DNA from: Bimastos eiseni | Lineage: Eukaryota > Annelida > Clitellata > Crassiclitellata > Lumbricidae | DNA length: 64,000 bases | Assembly (NCBI GenBank): GCA_959347315.1 | Contig: OY365807.1 | Location: forward strand, 9,594,530 to 9,658,529 | Direction: 5' to 3' | Part shown: positions 1 through 12,390 of the stretch, in pieces | Position numbering within the stretch: the stretch's first letter is position 1 | Layout: each line of letters opens with the position of its first letter | Position numbers and translations under genes: made by a program | Notes under the pieces: generated by a model | The model's input: only the letters and a program-made list of their open reading frames with translations | Told to the model about the DNA's origin: nothing | Database searches by the model: none

Positions 1-422
1 AACGGTTGCTTCAACCGCTGCAACGCCGGTTGCAGTGTTGCTGTCAGTCGTGGGGGTGTTTCCGACAACTGTTGTCGAGTAGATACTTGATGCATTTGCG
101 TTGTCTTCTTCAGTCGTGGCGTTGGGCAAGTCTGTTGTTGTCACGAAACTATTGCTCTTCGTGACGTCGATCCATTTCTGGCTTTGTCCGTCGCTGGTTA
201 TGGCAACCGTTGCCACATCTGTTGTCCCTGGTTGTTCAGTTGTACTAGATTTTGCAAAGGAAGTCCCTTGAGTGTGATCGTTAGTTACGGAACTCGATTC
301 CCAAATCCAGGTCATTTGCATCGATCCCGTTGTTTCCATCTCTCCACTCGTTGTATGGAAGGCGTTTCCGGAAGTGGCGGAAGTGACGCCATCTTCTGTC
401 GTCAGCTCAGACAAACATGGTC
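1..422 (-). CDS. Partial exon of a mucin-like Thr/Ser-rich protein
   Basis: Read on the minus strand, one frame is open from position 422 to the left edge, about 140 codons. It is very rich in Thr, Ser, Asn and Gly (runs such as TTTDLPNATTEE) with several possible N-glycosylation sites. A good 3' splice site (pyrimidine-rich tract ending in CAACAG) lies at 423-436 and opens the exon in the right frame with two bases of a split codon. Composition and sequons suggest a secreted or extracellular mucin-like stalk. No catalytic or named domain is visible and the protein continues beyond the window. The plus-strand frame at 184-429 is its shadow. Confidence 0.42.
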
Positions 423-637
423 CTGTTGAAGACAAATGTCACGTGCTGTATAACTCAAAATAACTTAGTAAATGTAAGCAGAGGGTAACTAATCTTACAG
501 GTTATAATAGAATAGTTACAAACAGCTTATTCTGTTACAAACAGCTCATTCCACCGGATTATATACATTATTATGTCTCATTCTGATTCTAATTATTATT
601 CTAATATACAAATATCAGTAGCTAATTCTTATGCTAC

Positions 638-805
638 TGAGCATCAATTTTGCTAATCTGGGTTGGACGCAGCCCTGAATTGTTTTGCTTGAAGAAGTGC
701 TCTAGAAATGATTGAAATGAATGAATGTATGCAGAGGATAGCAAGGTCACGACCAATTCCATTCCATCAGGAGCATATGATATGGGCGGCGAGATAGCTG
801 CATCC
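638..805 (-). other. Possible exon upstream of the mucin-like exon
   Basis: A 56-codon stretch lies between a convincing 3' splice site (GATTTACAG before 805) and a weak GT donor at 637. The peptide begins DAAISPPISYAPDGMELVV and alternates strand-like and helix-like segments, as in small SEA-like extracellular modules. Its phase does not join directly to the exon at 422, so another exon would be needed between them or it is not an exon. Only a candidate. Confidence 0.18.
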
Positions 806-822
806 CTGTAAATCACACGAAA

Positions 823-1560
823 CGTTCAGCAAATATTAGTTCATTCTGAGATTATTATCAGAGACGATCTCTCTGGAAACATTCTCCGATGACTACATAA
901 AATAGATAATTTCCTGGAACGCGAATGTAGACCTTTCTCCTTACTCTTCCTCAGAGACCAAATTCCTAAAACAGGCCGGTAAACACCTGTTGCAATCGTT
1001 GTGCGGGATCTCGGCACCAGAGGCGCTTCCATTGAATCTCAATTCGCTAGGGAGCTAGTCTATTAGTGGAACACTCTGACCACCATGCCGTGGTAAATCT
1101 GTAATAGATTACTGCTATGTAATACGGTATGACACGAGCTCATGTAAAGTATCTTCTCTGTGGGTCAGCTACTTTACCGACTACTTTTATCGTTTTGATT
1201 GACGCCTGAAAACAGTTCTATATATTTCGCCGAGACTCAAGGATAACATCAACTCTAACTACATAAAATATGAAACTGCGCAACATAGATACAACGTGCA
1301 GTTGAATTGAACCTGTTTGAGCACTAACCGAAAGTGAAAAGTAGCGCAAGAAGAACGCGTAGAACAGTCATCCTTAGAACCGATCAGAACCTATTAAAGA
1401 ACAAATGAAAGTACAAATTCAATCAGGTTTAGGAAATAATCAATTGTTCCTTGTTTTGCCATTTTGAACAAACGTATAACGACATATTAATGTAATGGAG
1501 CACTTATATAGCGCCACTATAACCAGAGGCGCTCACGACTCAACACAAAGCTAAACAGAA
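823..1560. other. No gene seen
   Basis: About 740 bases of AT-rich sequence between the exon candidates and the first LINE region. The short open frames are broken and have no splice or start context that supports a gene. Confidence 0.4.
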
Positions 1561-1610
1561 AAATTAGTCTTCAAGCGCTTGCGGAAGGCAGAAGAGGAGA
1601 GAAAGATATA

Positions 1611-1620
1611 TAAAGAGAGA

Positions 1621-1657
<37 letters not shown>

Positions 1658-1715
1658 GAGACAGAGAGACAGACATACTGAGAGAGAGAGAGGTAGAAAG
1701 AGAGAGAGAGATCAA
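1611..1715. repeat. GACA/GAGA microsatellite
   Basis: Imperfect purine-rich tandem repeat of GACA and GA units. It generates artefactual open frames on both strands. Confidence 0.85.
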
Positions 1716-1718
1716 CTA

Positions 1719-2010
1719 CTACCGAAGAGGAAGGAGGAGGAGGCTGTTCCAACTGGTTGGACCCGCGTTGTTGAAGCTCCAGGATTGCGTTGTGGCAGAG
1801 CGCATGCGGGGATCCACCAAAGTCCGCAGGCAGAGAAACGTAAGAAAACCCAGTTCTAAAAAGAGGAGACCATAGCGCAAAGTGCCAGAAGGTAGGCGGG
1901 GCAGCCCAAAGGAGGCAGATACGTATGAACGCAAGGGTCTTGAAACGAATGCGTTCAGATGCAGGGAGCCAGTGAAGGGATTCATCAATGAAGGAAGAGA
2001 GGTGACCAAA
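1719..2010 (-). mobile_element. LINE fragment, C-terminal end of reverse transcriptase ORF (CR1/L2-like)
   Basis: Minus-strand translation in alternating frames gives the typical LINE C-terminal signature SLHWLPASERIRFK followed by a frame-shifted SWNSLL-like ending, which matches the conserved 'LHWLP...R' and 'WNSLP' motifs of CR1/L2-clade elements. Frames are broken and no catalytic core is present. It is a dead 5'-truncated copy, abutting an AAT repeat at its upstream side. Confidence 0.6.
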
Positions 2011-2012
2011 TT

Positions 2013-2013
<1 letters not shown>

Positions 2014-2070
<57 letters not shown>

Positions 2071-2172
2071 TAATGCTAATAATAATAACAAATAATTATT
2101 ATTATTGTTATTATCATTATTGTTATTATTATTAGTATTATCATTTTCATCATAATAATAATAAAAATAATA
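2014..2172. repeat. AAT/ATT microsatellite with inverted halves
   Basis: About 80 bases of AAT repeats followed by ATT repeats, so the two halves are complementary and could fold back. This produces spurious poly-Asn and poly-Leu frames. Confidence 0.85.
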
Positions 2173-2179
2173 ATTATAA

Positions 2180-3790
2180 TCTACATAATAATAACTGCCT
2201 AAATCACGTGATATCTGTGCGTCTGTCTGTCTGTCCGCAGCACCGGGTCCAGTAACTTTACTCGAGTCGGGTGTTGTTTTTGCATTGCAAGAGTCTTGCA
2301 TAATAGCCAAAATAGATGCAGGCTTAAATAGATGTCCGATTCGCATTTCAAAAAAGTTTTATTCACGTCAGTGTAAGTATAGGCTACTACTTGCAGTTAT
2401 TAAAATTAACTACATCGTGTAATGTAATTATATTTGCAGTTATTTAAATGAAATGCACACTTATTGGATGAAACTCGATTTTGAATCTGTTGAATCGCCG
2501 TTACTAATATACGGGTGTAAACAACGTTGTTCAGAGGGTGTTTCAAGGGTAAACAGTGCGATGGCCGCTGAATTTCGTTGCCTTCGGGGCGCAAGTTGTA
2601 GCCTTTCTGTGCAATGGGAGGAAACGGGTTGAATCGTGAGCTGTTATAATTTTCCGACCCGTGATTCTTCACGGGTTAACAGCTACTAGTAATAATAAAC
2701 AGAAATAATAATAATAATTGAAGCGCTCTTAAACTAAAAGTGCGGGCCTACACACATCTGCATTCAAACATATTAGAGACAAATATGTAGCTGTGATTCT
2801 GTATACACATGCATATTCATGTCACCCTGGCATTGTATGTAAACATGAATAATTATGTGAGTCAATATAAAAAATATGTTTTATTGTTTTCTTGTATAAT
2901 ATTTATCCTACATGCATGCATGTACATGTATGTTTAAACGCAAAACATTCAACTAAGCACCTTTCAAGCGTCTCGCAAAAGCCATGTGAACATGCTTGTT
3001 CCTTATTGTAAATGTTTGCATAAATGACCGTCGGTGTTTGATGCTCGATTTGAATCACGACAGCTGATGAGGATAATATGAAGGGTACCAATGATCATAG
3101 GGTGACGTGTTGACGGATATGGATTAACCCTTTTATACCCGCTAAATTATCAGTTGGTCTGCCTGAAGGACCGATATCAAACACACTTATAAGGGGCCTA
3201 ACACTTGAGACGATTCACCCTCCCCTTCGTTCTCCCATTGGGACTGGGGGCTTGGTTTCTGTCTATCTTATGACCCCGTGAACCGTAGTTCAGAAGGTTC
3301 GTGGACAGGCAGACAGACATACAGACTTACATGCTAATTTGACGACACGAGAGCAAGGTATATAGGCGGAGAAAATGACGACAAATACGCGTAGTGAAAA
3401 AACTGTATGTATACATACATATTTATAAAAAGGTACAGAGAAAGGGAAAAAATGAGCGATAGACAACGAACACAATACCCACAGTGTCCAATCTAATTTC
3501 TTTTTCTGTCTGTGGTGTAGCCGGTCACGTCTCTCTTATTGTATGTCTCTGTCTGTCTGTATATCTGTCTAACTATGTCCCACTCGCCCGGTCTCTACCT
3601 CCATTTGGTGGAGGTGAGTCACCAGGCCAAATACAAGAGGGGCCTCTAATGAGAGGGTCTTTGGTCTAAAATTCAATTCGGCTTCCAACTGAAGCCCTTG
3701 ACCAATTATGATCTGAATAAGAAGCAAAGCTTTAAACCAAGTGACTCACGAGACACTTAATGAGTAGATATCCGTTCATCTCCTCCTCCT
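2180..3790. other. No gene seen
   Basis: AT-rich intergenic sequence with short GACA-type patches. No exon-like frame with splice signals was recognised. Confidence 0.4.
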
Positions 3791-3797
3791 ACTCCTC

Positions 3798-4075
3798 CAG
3801 GGATGTGACAAGCGCGGGCAGGGGCACCAGCTCCCAGTTTCAAAACTGGAGGGGCAAAGCCACCCAGTTTTAGTGCTCAGTGCCCCCATGTGTCCCCAAA
3901 TCGGTTCATTTATGTTTCTCCAATGGCTTTTTAAGATGAATTTTGTTAAGATAATTTGTGTCCCCCATTTTTCAAATTTCGGGGGGGGGGGTAAAATTCA
4001 AAACATGAGGGGGCAACTTCGCGCAATATTTTTTAAATTATGCCCCCCACTTTTCAGAACCTTGTTACACCTCTG
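3798..4075. mobile_element. Non-autonomous hAT-type element (CAGGGRTGTRRCAAG family), copy 1
   Basis: The left end reads CAGGGATGTGACAAG and the right end is the complement of CAGAGGTGTAACAAG, giving imperfect terminal inverted repeats. The flanking 8-mers are TACTCCTC and TCCTCCTC (7 of 8 match), the duplication length of hAT transposons, although the flanks are themselves low-complexity. The interior is closely related to the element at 59467-59729, sharing a segment beginning CAGTTTTAGTGCTCAG. No coding capacity. Confidence 0.72.
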
Positions 4076-4639
4076 TCCTCCTCGTCCTCCTCTCGTTCCT
4101 CGTCCTCCTTTTATCCTCATCCTCCTTCTCCTCTTCCTTGTCTTCTTCCTCATCAGCTGTCTATTTCATCTGACGCTTCATTACATGCACACGTACACAT
4201 ACAAAGAAGCAGATAAACACATAACATGTTATAAGAGCACACAAATGCACAGACACGAGCCACATATGCAAACGCACAAATGCACCCTGTAAAGTCTTTA
4301 AAGACTTGAAGAAAAGTCAAATCTCATTTACGATGTCTTCGAAAAACAATCGTGTTAAAATTAGAACCGATTTAAATACATGCAAGTCCGTTTAAATCTA
4401 TGCTGAACGTTAGCTGTCTTGAAGCTCTTAAACCTGAAGAAAGGAAGATATGCGCCACATAATAAAAAAACAGAAAGAGTTGTCAAAACTAATCTAATTG
4501 TCAGTTCTTTTGCGACGTAACGCGCAAGGCCTCAATTGATGGTTGCTTATGAGTGAAACTTAGAGATCACAATCAGAATAATCAAGCTCAGAACAACCTG
4601 AGATCCACACGTATAGCCTACACCATGCATGCACCCTAC

Positions 4640-5790
4640 GCTCGATTTCAAAAACTGCGTCTACAGTTAGACTTCTGCAATTCTCTCTTCCCGAAAATAG
4701 ACATCACCCAAATAAACCGACTCCAAACTATTCAGAATACTCCCGTCTAATCATGTTATCAAAACACCGCCACATCACTCCTGTCTTCAAATCGCTCCAC
4801 TGGCACAAAATACATGAGCGATTAGAATATAGTCATCTCACTCACATACAATACACTTCAATCTTCCCAGAGTTGTATGGTCTCGAGACAGTGTCTCGGT
4901 CTCGAGGCAGTTTTTTAGTGTCTCGGTCTCGGGGTAGTGTCTCGAATTTTAAGAAACTGTCTTGAAGTGAAAGTCTTGTTCTGTCTCGAACAAGAGATCT
5001 CGATAAGTTTCGCGTTAACTGTCTTAAAATCTAGCGGCAATATAAAAACTATGCTCAGGAATTGGTACTAAATATACATTACAAGTTTCAAATTGAAATT
5101 CCCGAAAACTGTTACATTAGTATTTTACATCATTTTATATAGGATCACTTGTCTTTTACTGTCTCGTACTGTCTTGAGCCTAGTGTCTCGGTCTTTGTAC
5201 CTCACTGTCTCGGTCTTGGTCTCTGTCGCGGCACCTCACTGTCTCGGTCTCGTCTTGGTCTTGAAGTTTCAAGTCTTGCATACAACGCTGCCCAGTCCTA
5301 TTTCCTCCGTCACATGTTCACGATTCGACTACTCCACTAATTCAACCCGTTCCTCTTCTACCTTAGGCTTAATGCTGCTCCGCGCTTGCCCATGCATGAC
5401 CCTCTGGCTTGCCGCACGTCATCACTGAAATTTTCAAATCGCTGGCACGTCTCTTTAAAAAAAACTCTGATTTTAATTTTAATTCATCCGACGAACTCAC
5501 CAAATCTCACCTCTTGCTATCTCCCCACAGGTCCTGCACTCAACACTGTAAACACTGCACTTTCTCAAATATTTTTCTGTTTCATAGAAACTACTATACG
5601 TCCACCCTCTACCTCCATCGGCATTTCAACTCTAAACACCATCAACCCTAGCCGTCTGCCGACCTGTCTCTCTGGATCTCGACCCTCCCTGCCTCTCGAG
5701 TTTGCTTTGATTGAGCACCTGCAATAAGCTGGTTCCCGCGACTTCGCTACTGTTGGCGCTGTAGAAATTCGAGATTACGATTACTTGCTT
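4640..5790 (+). mobile_element. LINE 3' fragment (CR1/L2-like), split by a hAT element
   Basis: Plus-strand translation shows the C-terminal LINE pattern: LDFCNSLFPKID, then QINRLQTIQNT, then HITPVFKSLHWHKI. The reading is broken by stops and frameshifts. The fragment is interrupted at 4868-5290 by a GAGACC-rich hAT-type element and resumes after it. Near 5720-5785 it ends with an AATAAGCTGGT...GGCGCT...GATTACGATTAC tail that recurs at other LINE ends in the window. Confidence 0.6.
4868..5290 (-). mobile_element. Non-autonomous hAT-type GAGACC-rich element, copy A
   Basis: The ends are CAGAGTTGTATG and the complement of CAGCGTTGTATG. Subterminal regions are packed with TCTCGGTCTCG repeats. 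It is the reverse-oriented relative of the elements at 51639-55940 and 58530-58982. It carries the undisturbed AAGACAAGTGATCC segment (in complement) that marks the empty site of the nested transposon in copy B. A clear 8-bp duplication is not seen here (AATCTTCC against CCCAGTCC). No coding capacity. Confidence 0.72.
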
Positions 5791-5799
5791 CACGTGAGA

Positions 5800-8730
5800 A
5801 CAGCTACGTTTATGACTCCAGGTTGACCTTTAGCCTGACCGAAATTCGACAGACACGTCACACAGTCAACGATCTTCGGAACTACGAAATTGCGATAAAG
5901 ATAATCCAATTAAGATAAGAATTTCAATGGGAAAAATCAGCTTCAGCCTAATTAAACCCCTAGAAGTAGGTCTATAAGAATAAGATAAACAGCTGGAATG
6001 CTTCATATGTAGGCCCTACATTTATTTGTATTTAGATGGTATATACACTATGTATACAAGGCCGGATTGACCGTTAGGCACCTGGGCATATTCTCAATGT
6101 GCTTTAGCGTTGGCCATTTCCTTACAGGGCCCTCCTTGGAGTCGGAATGTTGCAGTGTAGACGGATAATTTACTAGACCAAATAATTGCAATGCCATTTT
6201 CCCCAAATAATGTCTTTGGATATCGTTTGTGACCGGCTATTGATATCACCCAATGGAATATGGCACTGTGTATATACTGACCTGAGGTCATTTGTAGCCA
6301 AATTCCTGTCTAGCAAAACAGACATTCGGATCGGGACATTTAAGCCAGGCCGCAATATCTGTAAACGCGCAACTTCTTCCGCAGTATTAGAAATTTTTGT
6401 ATTGTTGGCCCTGTTGTATTTTGGTTTAAATATGTTTTATCAGAATTCAGCAATTTACAATTGATAGCATGTGCTACATGTGAAGTAGGTCTAATAGAGC
6501 GGCAGTTATCATAATGTCACGGTTAGTCATGTCTTTAGTTGCAGGTGATAACTGAGTTACTGTTCGATAAAGACCAGAAGGTGGTCAGCAACATTTATTT
6601 TCAGATCTTACCATCTGGAAGGCAATGGGGTCAATGCGTTGTATTTCTTCTTATCATTGTCGTCGTTATCATCATCATCATCAATTCATTGTGCAAAATC
6701 ACTATTCGGACTAAGACATTTAGTGTGCAACGGTGAATATGAAATTGACTGAAGACGTCAGTCGAGATTTCTAACCTGTGGCGAGAGATTCTGTCGATTG
6801 GGTAAACAAATCTTTTCTTCTGATGTCTGATTTTCAGATGCTTCGAATAAGACCTGCAACGGAATTTCTGCGAAGCCAATCCTTGTGACGGTGACTATGC
6901 GTCGTCCCGGTCTCAATAATCAGATGACCAAGGGCCAACTGATAGCCCCAGCAGCAGCAGGGTAGTCACGTCAGCCCTCTCTACGAGGCTGGGCGTCCAC
7001 CTCAGAGGGGTAACACTCGAGGGTGAGTGGCTGACTGGGCAATTAGTTGAGGGTTAGTGTCGACTATTTTGTGTTAGCTACTGACTTTCAAGCCCTAGTG
7101 GTGCTGCAGTTCTTGGCCTGAAGTGACGTATGGGGCAGCTGGGTTGTACTGCTCGATATGTGTCAACCAAGCACACATCCAACTATACGACTGTGCAGTA
7201 AGACAGACAGACAGACGGATGGACAGATAGACAGATAGACAGACAGATAGACGAGTTCGTGTGAGTGTTGGCTAGTTATGTTTGCGTGTCTGCATCTTAA
7301 CCATCCAATCCGGTGAAAATGCACTGCATGGTCCTTATCGACAGAAAAGTTCGCACGAGTAAGACAGCGATCGGTTAAGAGGTCATGTAGGCAGGCCCGT
7401 CTGGGGAGGGAGAATGTTCAGGGGCCAGGGCCTGTAATGAGGTATATGGGTCTGATAAACGAATTTTACTGCAGTAAATCGAAAAAAGTTGCTTTTTAAA
7501 GATGGTTTAGAGGCCCAAGACTTCTACATATTGGGCTGTCGACTTGGGCGATGAGTCCAGGAAAGTCCATATGGCATTCAACAACATGTAGAACGATTCT
7601 AATTAGTAACTTCTATTGCGTCACTATATAATGCATATGCTATCAACCGACAGGACGCCAAATTAAGCCGTAATCAGCTATCAATCAATCGATCAATTAA
7701 TCGATTGATCAATGAAACTTGACATAGTGCCTCTTCAATCCTGCAGTGCGCAATGCCAGCATATAGGGTAGAGCAGTAGTCAAGACGACTCGTGAGGTAT
7801 ATAACAACTCTAACTATAATGCAACAGATTAACCGGGGAGACAGAGGCAAGAGGCAGCCTATGGTGGATGAACAATTGCAAAGAGCAAGCTTAGCCCTTT
7901 GTAATACGACTAGCTATCTGGTCAAAAACTACCCAAGAGATTGTCTCCTTTAGTGCTGCTACCCTACTCACCCACTAAAAGTGATGCCTAAACGAAATTT
8001 TATGACTTTATAGGTGATATCACTGTTTATATACAAAATTCTAAGTTCTATTTTGTATGTTCTGCCACCAGATGGCACAGGTATTGCATTTATTCATTAG
8101 GTACAAATAATGGGGTCCTTTTTTCATCCCAGCGTCTGTAGGCATATAATTATGAGTTTAAGGTCCTATAGAATCATGAAATTCGATATTATTCAAATAC
8201 ACTGATTGTTCGAAAGTAAATTTACATCGTAAAATGATTATTATTGATTATTTGGCATGTTTTATTTTACAAATTTGAGAGACCACTAGGCCTAACAGTC
8301 CACTAGGCCTGACAGTTACGGTAAATCTTATTCTCAAAGAAATACTAAATTGGACAAATAAAGAAAAGGCAAGACAGGGTCACAATTATTCATGGCCGAA
8401 TACTAATTGTGCGTCGAACGCAATGCCCTGGAGAGTTTGTCACGAAGCTCACGCCTTCACCACTATGAACTAATCAAGAGAACGACTGATAATTACCTCG
8501 TGAAGATGAATTAAACTAGTTCCACCGTTACGAGAAGTAGTAAATGGGAGTAAAATAGGTTGGACATCAATACCCTTGTCTGCCATTCCCTTGATTTGTT
8601 GTCTGGATTGCACTAAATCTCAAGCAAGCGAGACAGAGAATCAATTAGACAAAATATCGTTGTAGGACAACTTATGTCACTAGGACAGCCTGCCAAGAAA
8701 TGACATCATTTGTTCAACGGACTGAGTTAA
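5800..8730. other. Intergenic, no gene seen
   Basis: About 2.9 kb without a supportable gene. It contains a CAA/GGCCGGATTGACC-like repeat piece near 6058, a short GACA/GATA tract at 7200-7250 and a small palindrome at 7684-7711. The open frames around 6186-6464 and 6539-6879 have no recognisable protein pattern. Confidence 0.4.
7684..7711. repeat. Short palindrome
   Basis: ATCAATCGAT and ATCGATTGAT form 10-base arms around a six-base loop; AT-rich cruciform-prone sequence. Confidence 0.5.
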
Positions 8731-8734
8731 ATCA

Positions 8735-9075
8735 AAGGTGACAGCATTTGTACTTCTTGACTACTCTGCTGCTTTTGATAAGGTTGATCGTTCTCTTCGC
8801 ATTCTTTATCTCAAATGCTTGTTAGGGCACTGTCCTGCACTGTATTGGTTTAGTAAGCTTATTTGGTCTACGAACTCAATCAGCGTAGGCTATTAAAACG
8901 ACAATAAGGTATAGTGTCCCACAGGAGAGCTCCGTGCTTGGTCCTCTTTTGTTTACATTATACACAGCACCACTATGGCTAGGCCAACAAAGCTGACTAA
9001 TCATTCACTAAGATATTGGGAAATCATTTCTATGTTGATGATACTCAAATCTACATGTCATTCGACCAGAGGCGT
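8735..9075 (+). mobile_element. LINE fragment, reverse transcriptase core
   Basis: The plus strand encodes, across frameshifts, VTAFVLLDYSAAFDKVD, then a SVLGPLLFTLYTAPL motif, then FYVDDTQIYMSF. These are the conserved RT blocks containing the first catalytic Asp and the YVDD box. Stops and frameshifts show it is dead. It is cut at 9065 by a CAGAGGCGTCCA sequence resembling a hAT element end (compare 9947). Confidence 0.75.
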
Positions 9076-9946
9076 CCAGATAGGGGGAGGGGGTCCGGAG
9101 TCTCCAATAAATACTAATAAACGCTCTCTTAACCCATTGAAGTTATGTGCAGCAATTGTTGAGCTGGCAGACGCTGTTCGTTATACAGGCATTGTTTCTA
9201 CCATGTCTCTCGCTGGCCATGTCAATAATAATTGTAAGAAATCAGATTTTTTTATTTGTGACTTGTGCAGAATAAGGTTTACGAGCCCATGTCTACAAGG
9301 ATATCAATGGCAACTGCATTGTTTCCAAGTAACTAATGACTGTAACTCGCTATTTTTTCAGTAACTGTAATGATCATATGATTCTCGTTACAAAAGGCTG
9401 TTCCATTACAAGCGTGTTTTATGGTCTGTACGACGGCGAAACACTAGCACAAAAGTCTCAAACCCTCAGTTCAATAAGAAGAATCCCTTGATTCTCTAAG
9501 GGCTATTTTCGTTCTGCCTCAACCTATGTCTTCTGACTTACGACATCACGTAACCCTCCAGCACTCTCGAGAGGTCACTGAAGGAACCAGACTAGTCGCC
9601 ATAGCGCGTATATAACATAACTAGTTATTTATCAGTCACTTGTTCAAAGTAATAATTATCGTTACTTTAGTTACCACCCACAAATGTTAAGTCTGAAAAG
9701 TCCAATTTCACTGCATCGGTCTTTTAGCTCACGATCAGAAGAATCGATTACTAATAACGAGTACTCATGACCTACACAAAGGTCAGATTAGATATGAAGG
9801 GGTGGGTGTAGGACATAACTCCTCTGACATAACCCCCCCTCTTGCGTTAACTAGCTTCTGCAATTTAGTGCCACACCATAATAACTGACACTACTAACAA
9901 AGTCTGCACTTTACAAGTGACACTCAGTACGACTATTAGTCTAACT

Positions 9947-10062
9947 CAGGGACGTCCAAATAGGGGGTACTTTTTGAGCATTAGGGGGGGGGTATCTTGA
10001 CTACCTGACACTTGGAACCAGAGTGTTTGCCTCCATCAGTTAGAGGGGGATTGACGCCTCTG
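9947..10062. mobile_element. Short non-autonomous hAT-type element (CAGGGACGTCCA family)
   Basis: A 116-bp element with ends CAGGGACGTCCAAAT and complement of CAGAGGCGTCAAT. The flanking 8-mers are GTCTAACT and GTCTAACG (7 of 8 identical). A solitary similar end is at 9065. No coding sequence. Confidence 0.7.
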
Positions 10063-10069
10063 GTCTAAC

Positions 10070-12390
10070 GCATATAAGAGATCGTGTCACAGATAACACA
10101 CATACGCTCTGCATAGACTCACCTGACGCGTCTGAAAAAGCCGTGTCACATATAGCCTATGAATTACGCACAGTGGTGCCTTTAGTGTACATAGACCTAT
10201 CATACATTAACAACAACAGGACCAAGGAACTAATTAACTGTTTGCTGTCTAACTATTGGACGACGATACCGGAGTGACCGCATAATACTTTGAAATGACA
10301 CATGCTTTACTTCAGACTTTAAAGTATACATACGTTCCTAAATAATAAAAAAAAGAAAAAAAAATTATTCTTAGGAGGGGTTTGTCCTACTTGGGAGGGG
10401 ATTTTGTCAGAGGGGGTTTTGTCAGAGGGGGTTTGTCCCCGACCCACATGAAGAAATCTTAATTGACAAAAATTTATGTTCTGTGTGTTGGCCACAGAAT
10501 GGAGTGCCAAGAAATTGTATCAAGGTTATAGCACAATAATTATTTGCCCACACAGGGAAAATGAAGCACTTCAACCCTGGATTTCCAATCTAATAACATA
10601 TATCCAAAACAACCATTAAACTAAAATACTTAAAATAGACAATACCAATATTTGGTTCCTACCCACCCGATAAGGAAGGCATTGAAACAGACTGGAAACT
10701 ATTTATAATATCAATGTCGCATACCTAAAAATAGCACCAGTGTTACATAAACTGTTTTCTACTCAATCGTGTGATTGACGACACAAAGGACATTTGACAT
10801 TTTGAATTAAATCTGCTAAACATTTAACTTCTGACCTTGAATAGCATATGTAGCATTTGCTTTCATGATAAACAGTACTTGTCAATAATCAAAGCGACCC
10901 CACCTCCACCATTTAGTAGCTTTATGTCAATAAATAAAAGGGTTAAAAAAACCTGAGAAACTAAAGGTTATAGTAACACTAGTCGCCATAAAGAAAGATC
11001 ATCAAAATCTGTAAAGGAAGACATACCAACAGAAATATGACTTTTATACTAGTTGTCACTAGTTGTCTTGTATGATTCTGAACACGCCCATGGACAACAT
11101 TTACCCCATCAATAGATCGATGTCTTGAGCATTACTATACCAGCACCATAACATTTCCCCAATGATACCGGCAGAACACCGTAAGGCAACTACCATAACA
11201 GACCAAGAGTTCTCCTTCAAAATTACTACATACTGTCATCTTATCAGCTCAAAACATTAAACTAGATTCAGAAAAAACCAAACTAATTCGTTGTGCAGAA
11301 TGACACTGTGTGCATGCGATTCACCTGGCTGAGCAGAGTTTTAAAGTCTACACGCTACATGCTCAATCCATTATTCAACTGACATAAGTCAGTCTGCAAT
11401 ACAAATTCGATCAGTTCTGGAATATTCTAAAGCCTTCCATCCAGTCATTGTAATCAACATCAGAACATCATTGAAGAACGGTTGAAAAAGATTCTTAAGA
11501 TGCCATAAGGCATAACTGTTGAAATAATTATAATGTATATGTACATGCAAATCTACATACGCCAGCAACTGTTTAACCCTTCAACGGCCAGCGTGTACTA
11601 AAATGTATGGGAAAACATATGCAGCTAGTCATTAAAGGGTTAACCCTTTGCTTTGCAATCAAATAGCCCATCCATTCAACACATTGCAACACAGTACATC
11701 CCCTATCATAAATAAGACAGTGAAATAATCTGCCATGAAATTCAATGTCTTTCACATTTGATTTTGGAATACTGAAAAAAAAGCTACTGTAGTTCCAGCC
11801 TAACCTAAATATATACTACAAGTACTATATTATTATTATTAATGTTAGTCAAGACTTTCTTTCATCATAATTTTTTCAGTCTATTTTTAAGAGCTAGGAA
11901 AGGCTATATTAACAGTAGCAACATCATGCCATGTTTATATTAAGTCAGATAAACTCATTTCATCTAAACTTTGTTCACAAGTAGTATTTTGCACTTCATC
12001 TTTTTGTGAGAGATAGTTGAAACAAGAGTCAAGTATTCTAATCACCAGTTTTATAGAAGCAAAATTGCATTCTGGAATCATACGGAAATTGCATACATCA
12101 CAGCGTGGGATTCTGCACAGCTCAGTCAAATCAAACACTTAAGCAAATAACGATTGGTACATTTGAGTAAGTGCTTGAAACATAGAGAAATTAACATCCA
12201 CAAAAGAAACGAAAAGCACCAGTCATAAGAACAATGCTTCAATCAAGTTCTTAATGTTGAACAATGGAAGAGAAGCAAAGATGAAATATCAAAGAATTTA
12301 TGGCAAGCTGTTAAATCTGCCATTCCTCAACTCAAAAAAGTTTTCACATTAAAGCCACTGCGAGCGAGAGTCTCTCAAATTCATAACAGT
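10070..12390. other. Intergenic, no gene seen
   Basis: AT-rich sequence downstream of the minus-strand gene that ends at 12391. It probably includes that gene's 3' untranslated region. A short GGGGTTTTGTCAGA-type direct repeat occurs at 10370-10440. No other coding signal was recognised. Confidence 0.4.

Noticed and set aside
1564..2346. A 260-codon minus-strand frame with poly-Asn and poly-Leu
   Set aside because: It joins GACA, AAT and LINE pieces; the homopolymers come from the microsatellites.
4868..5290. An 8-bp target duplication for copy A of the GAGACC element
   Set aside because: The flanking 8-mers agree at only about half of the positions, so no duplication is claimed for this copy.
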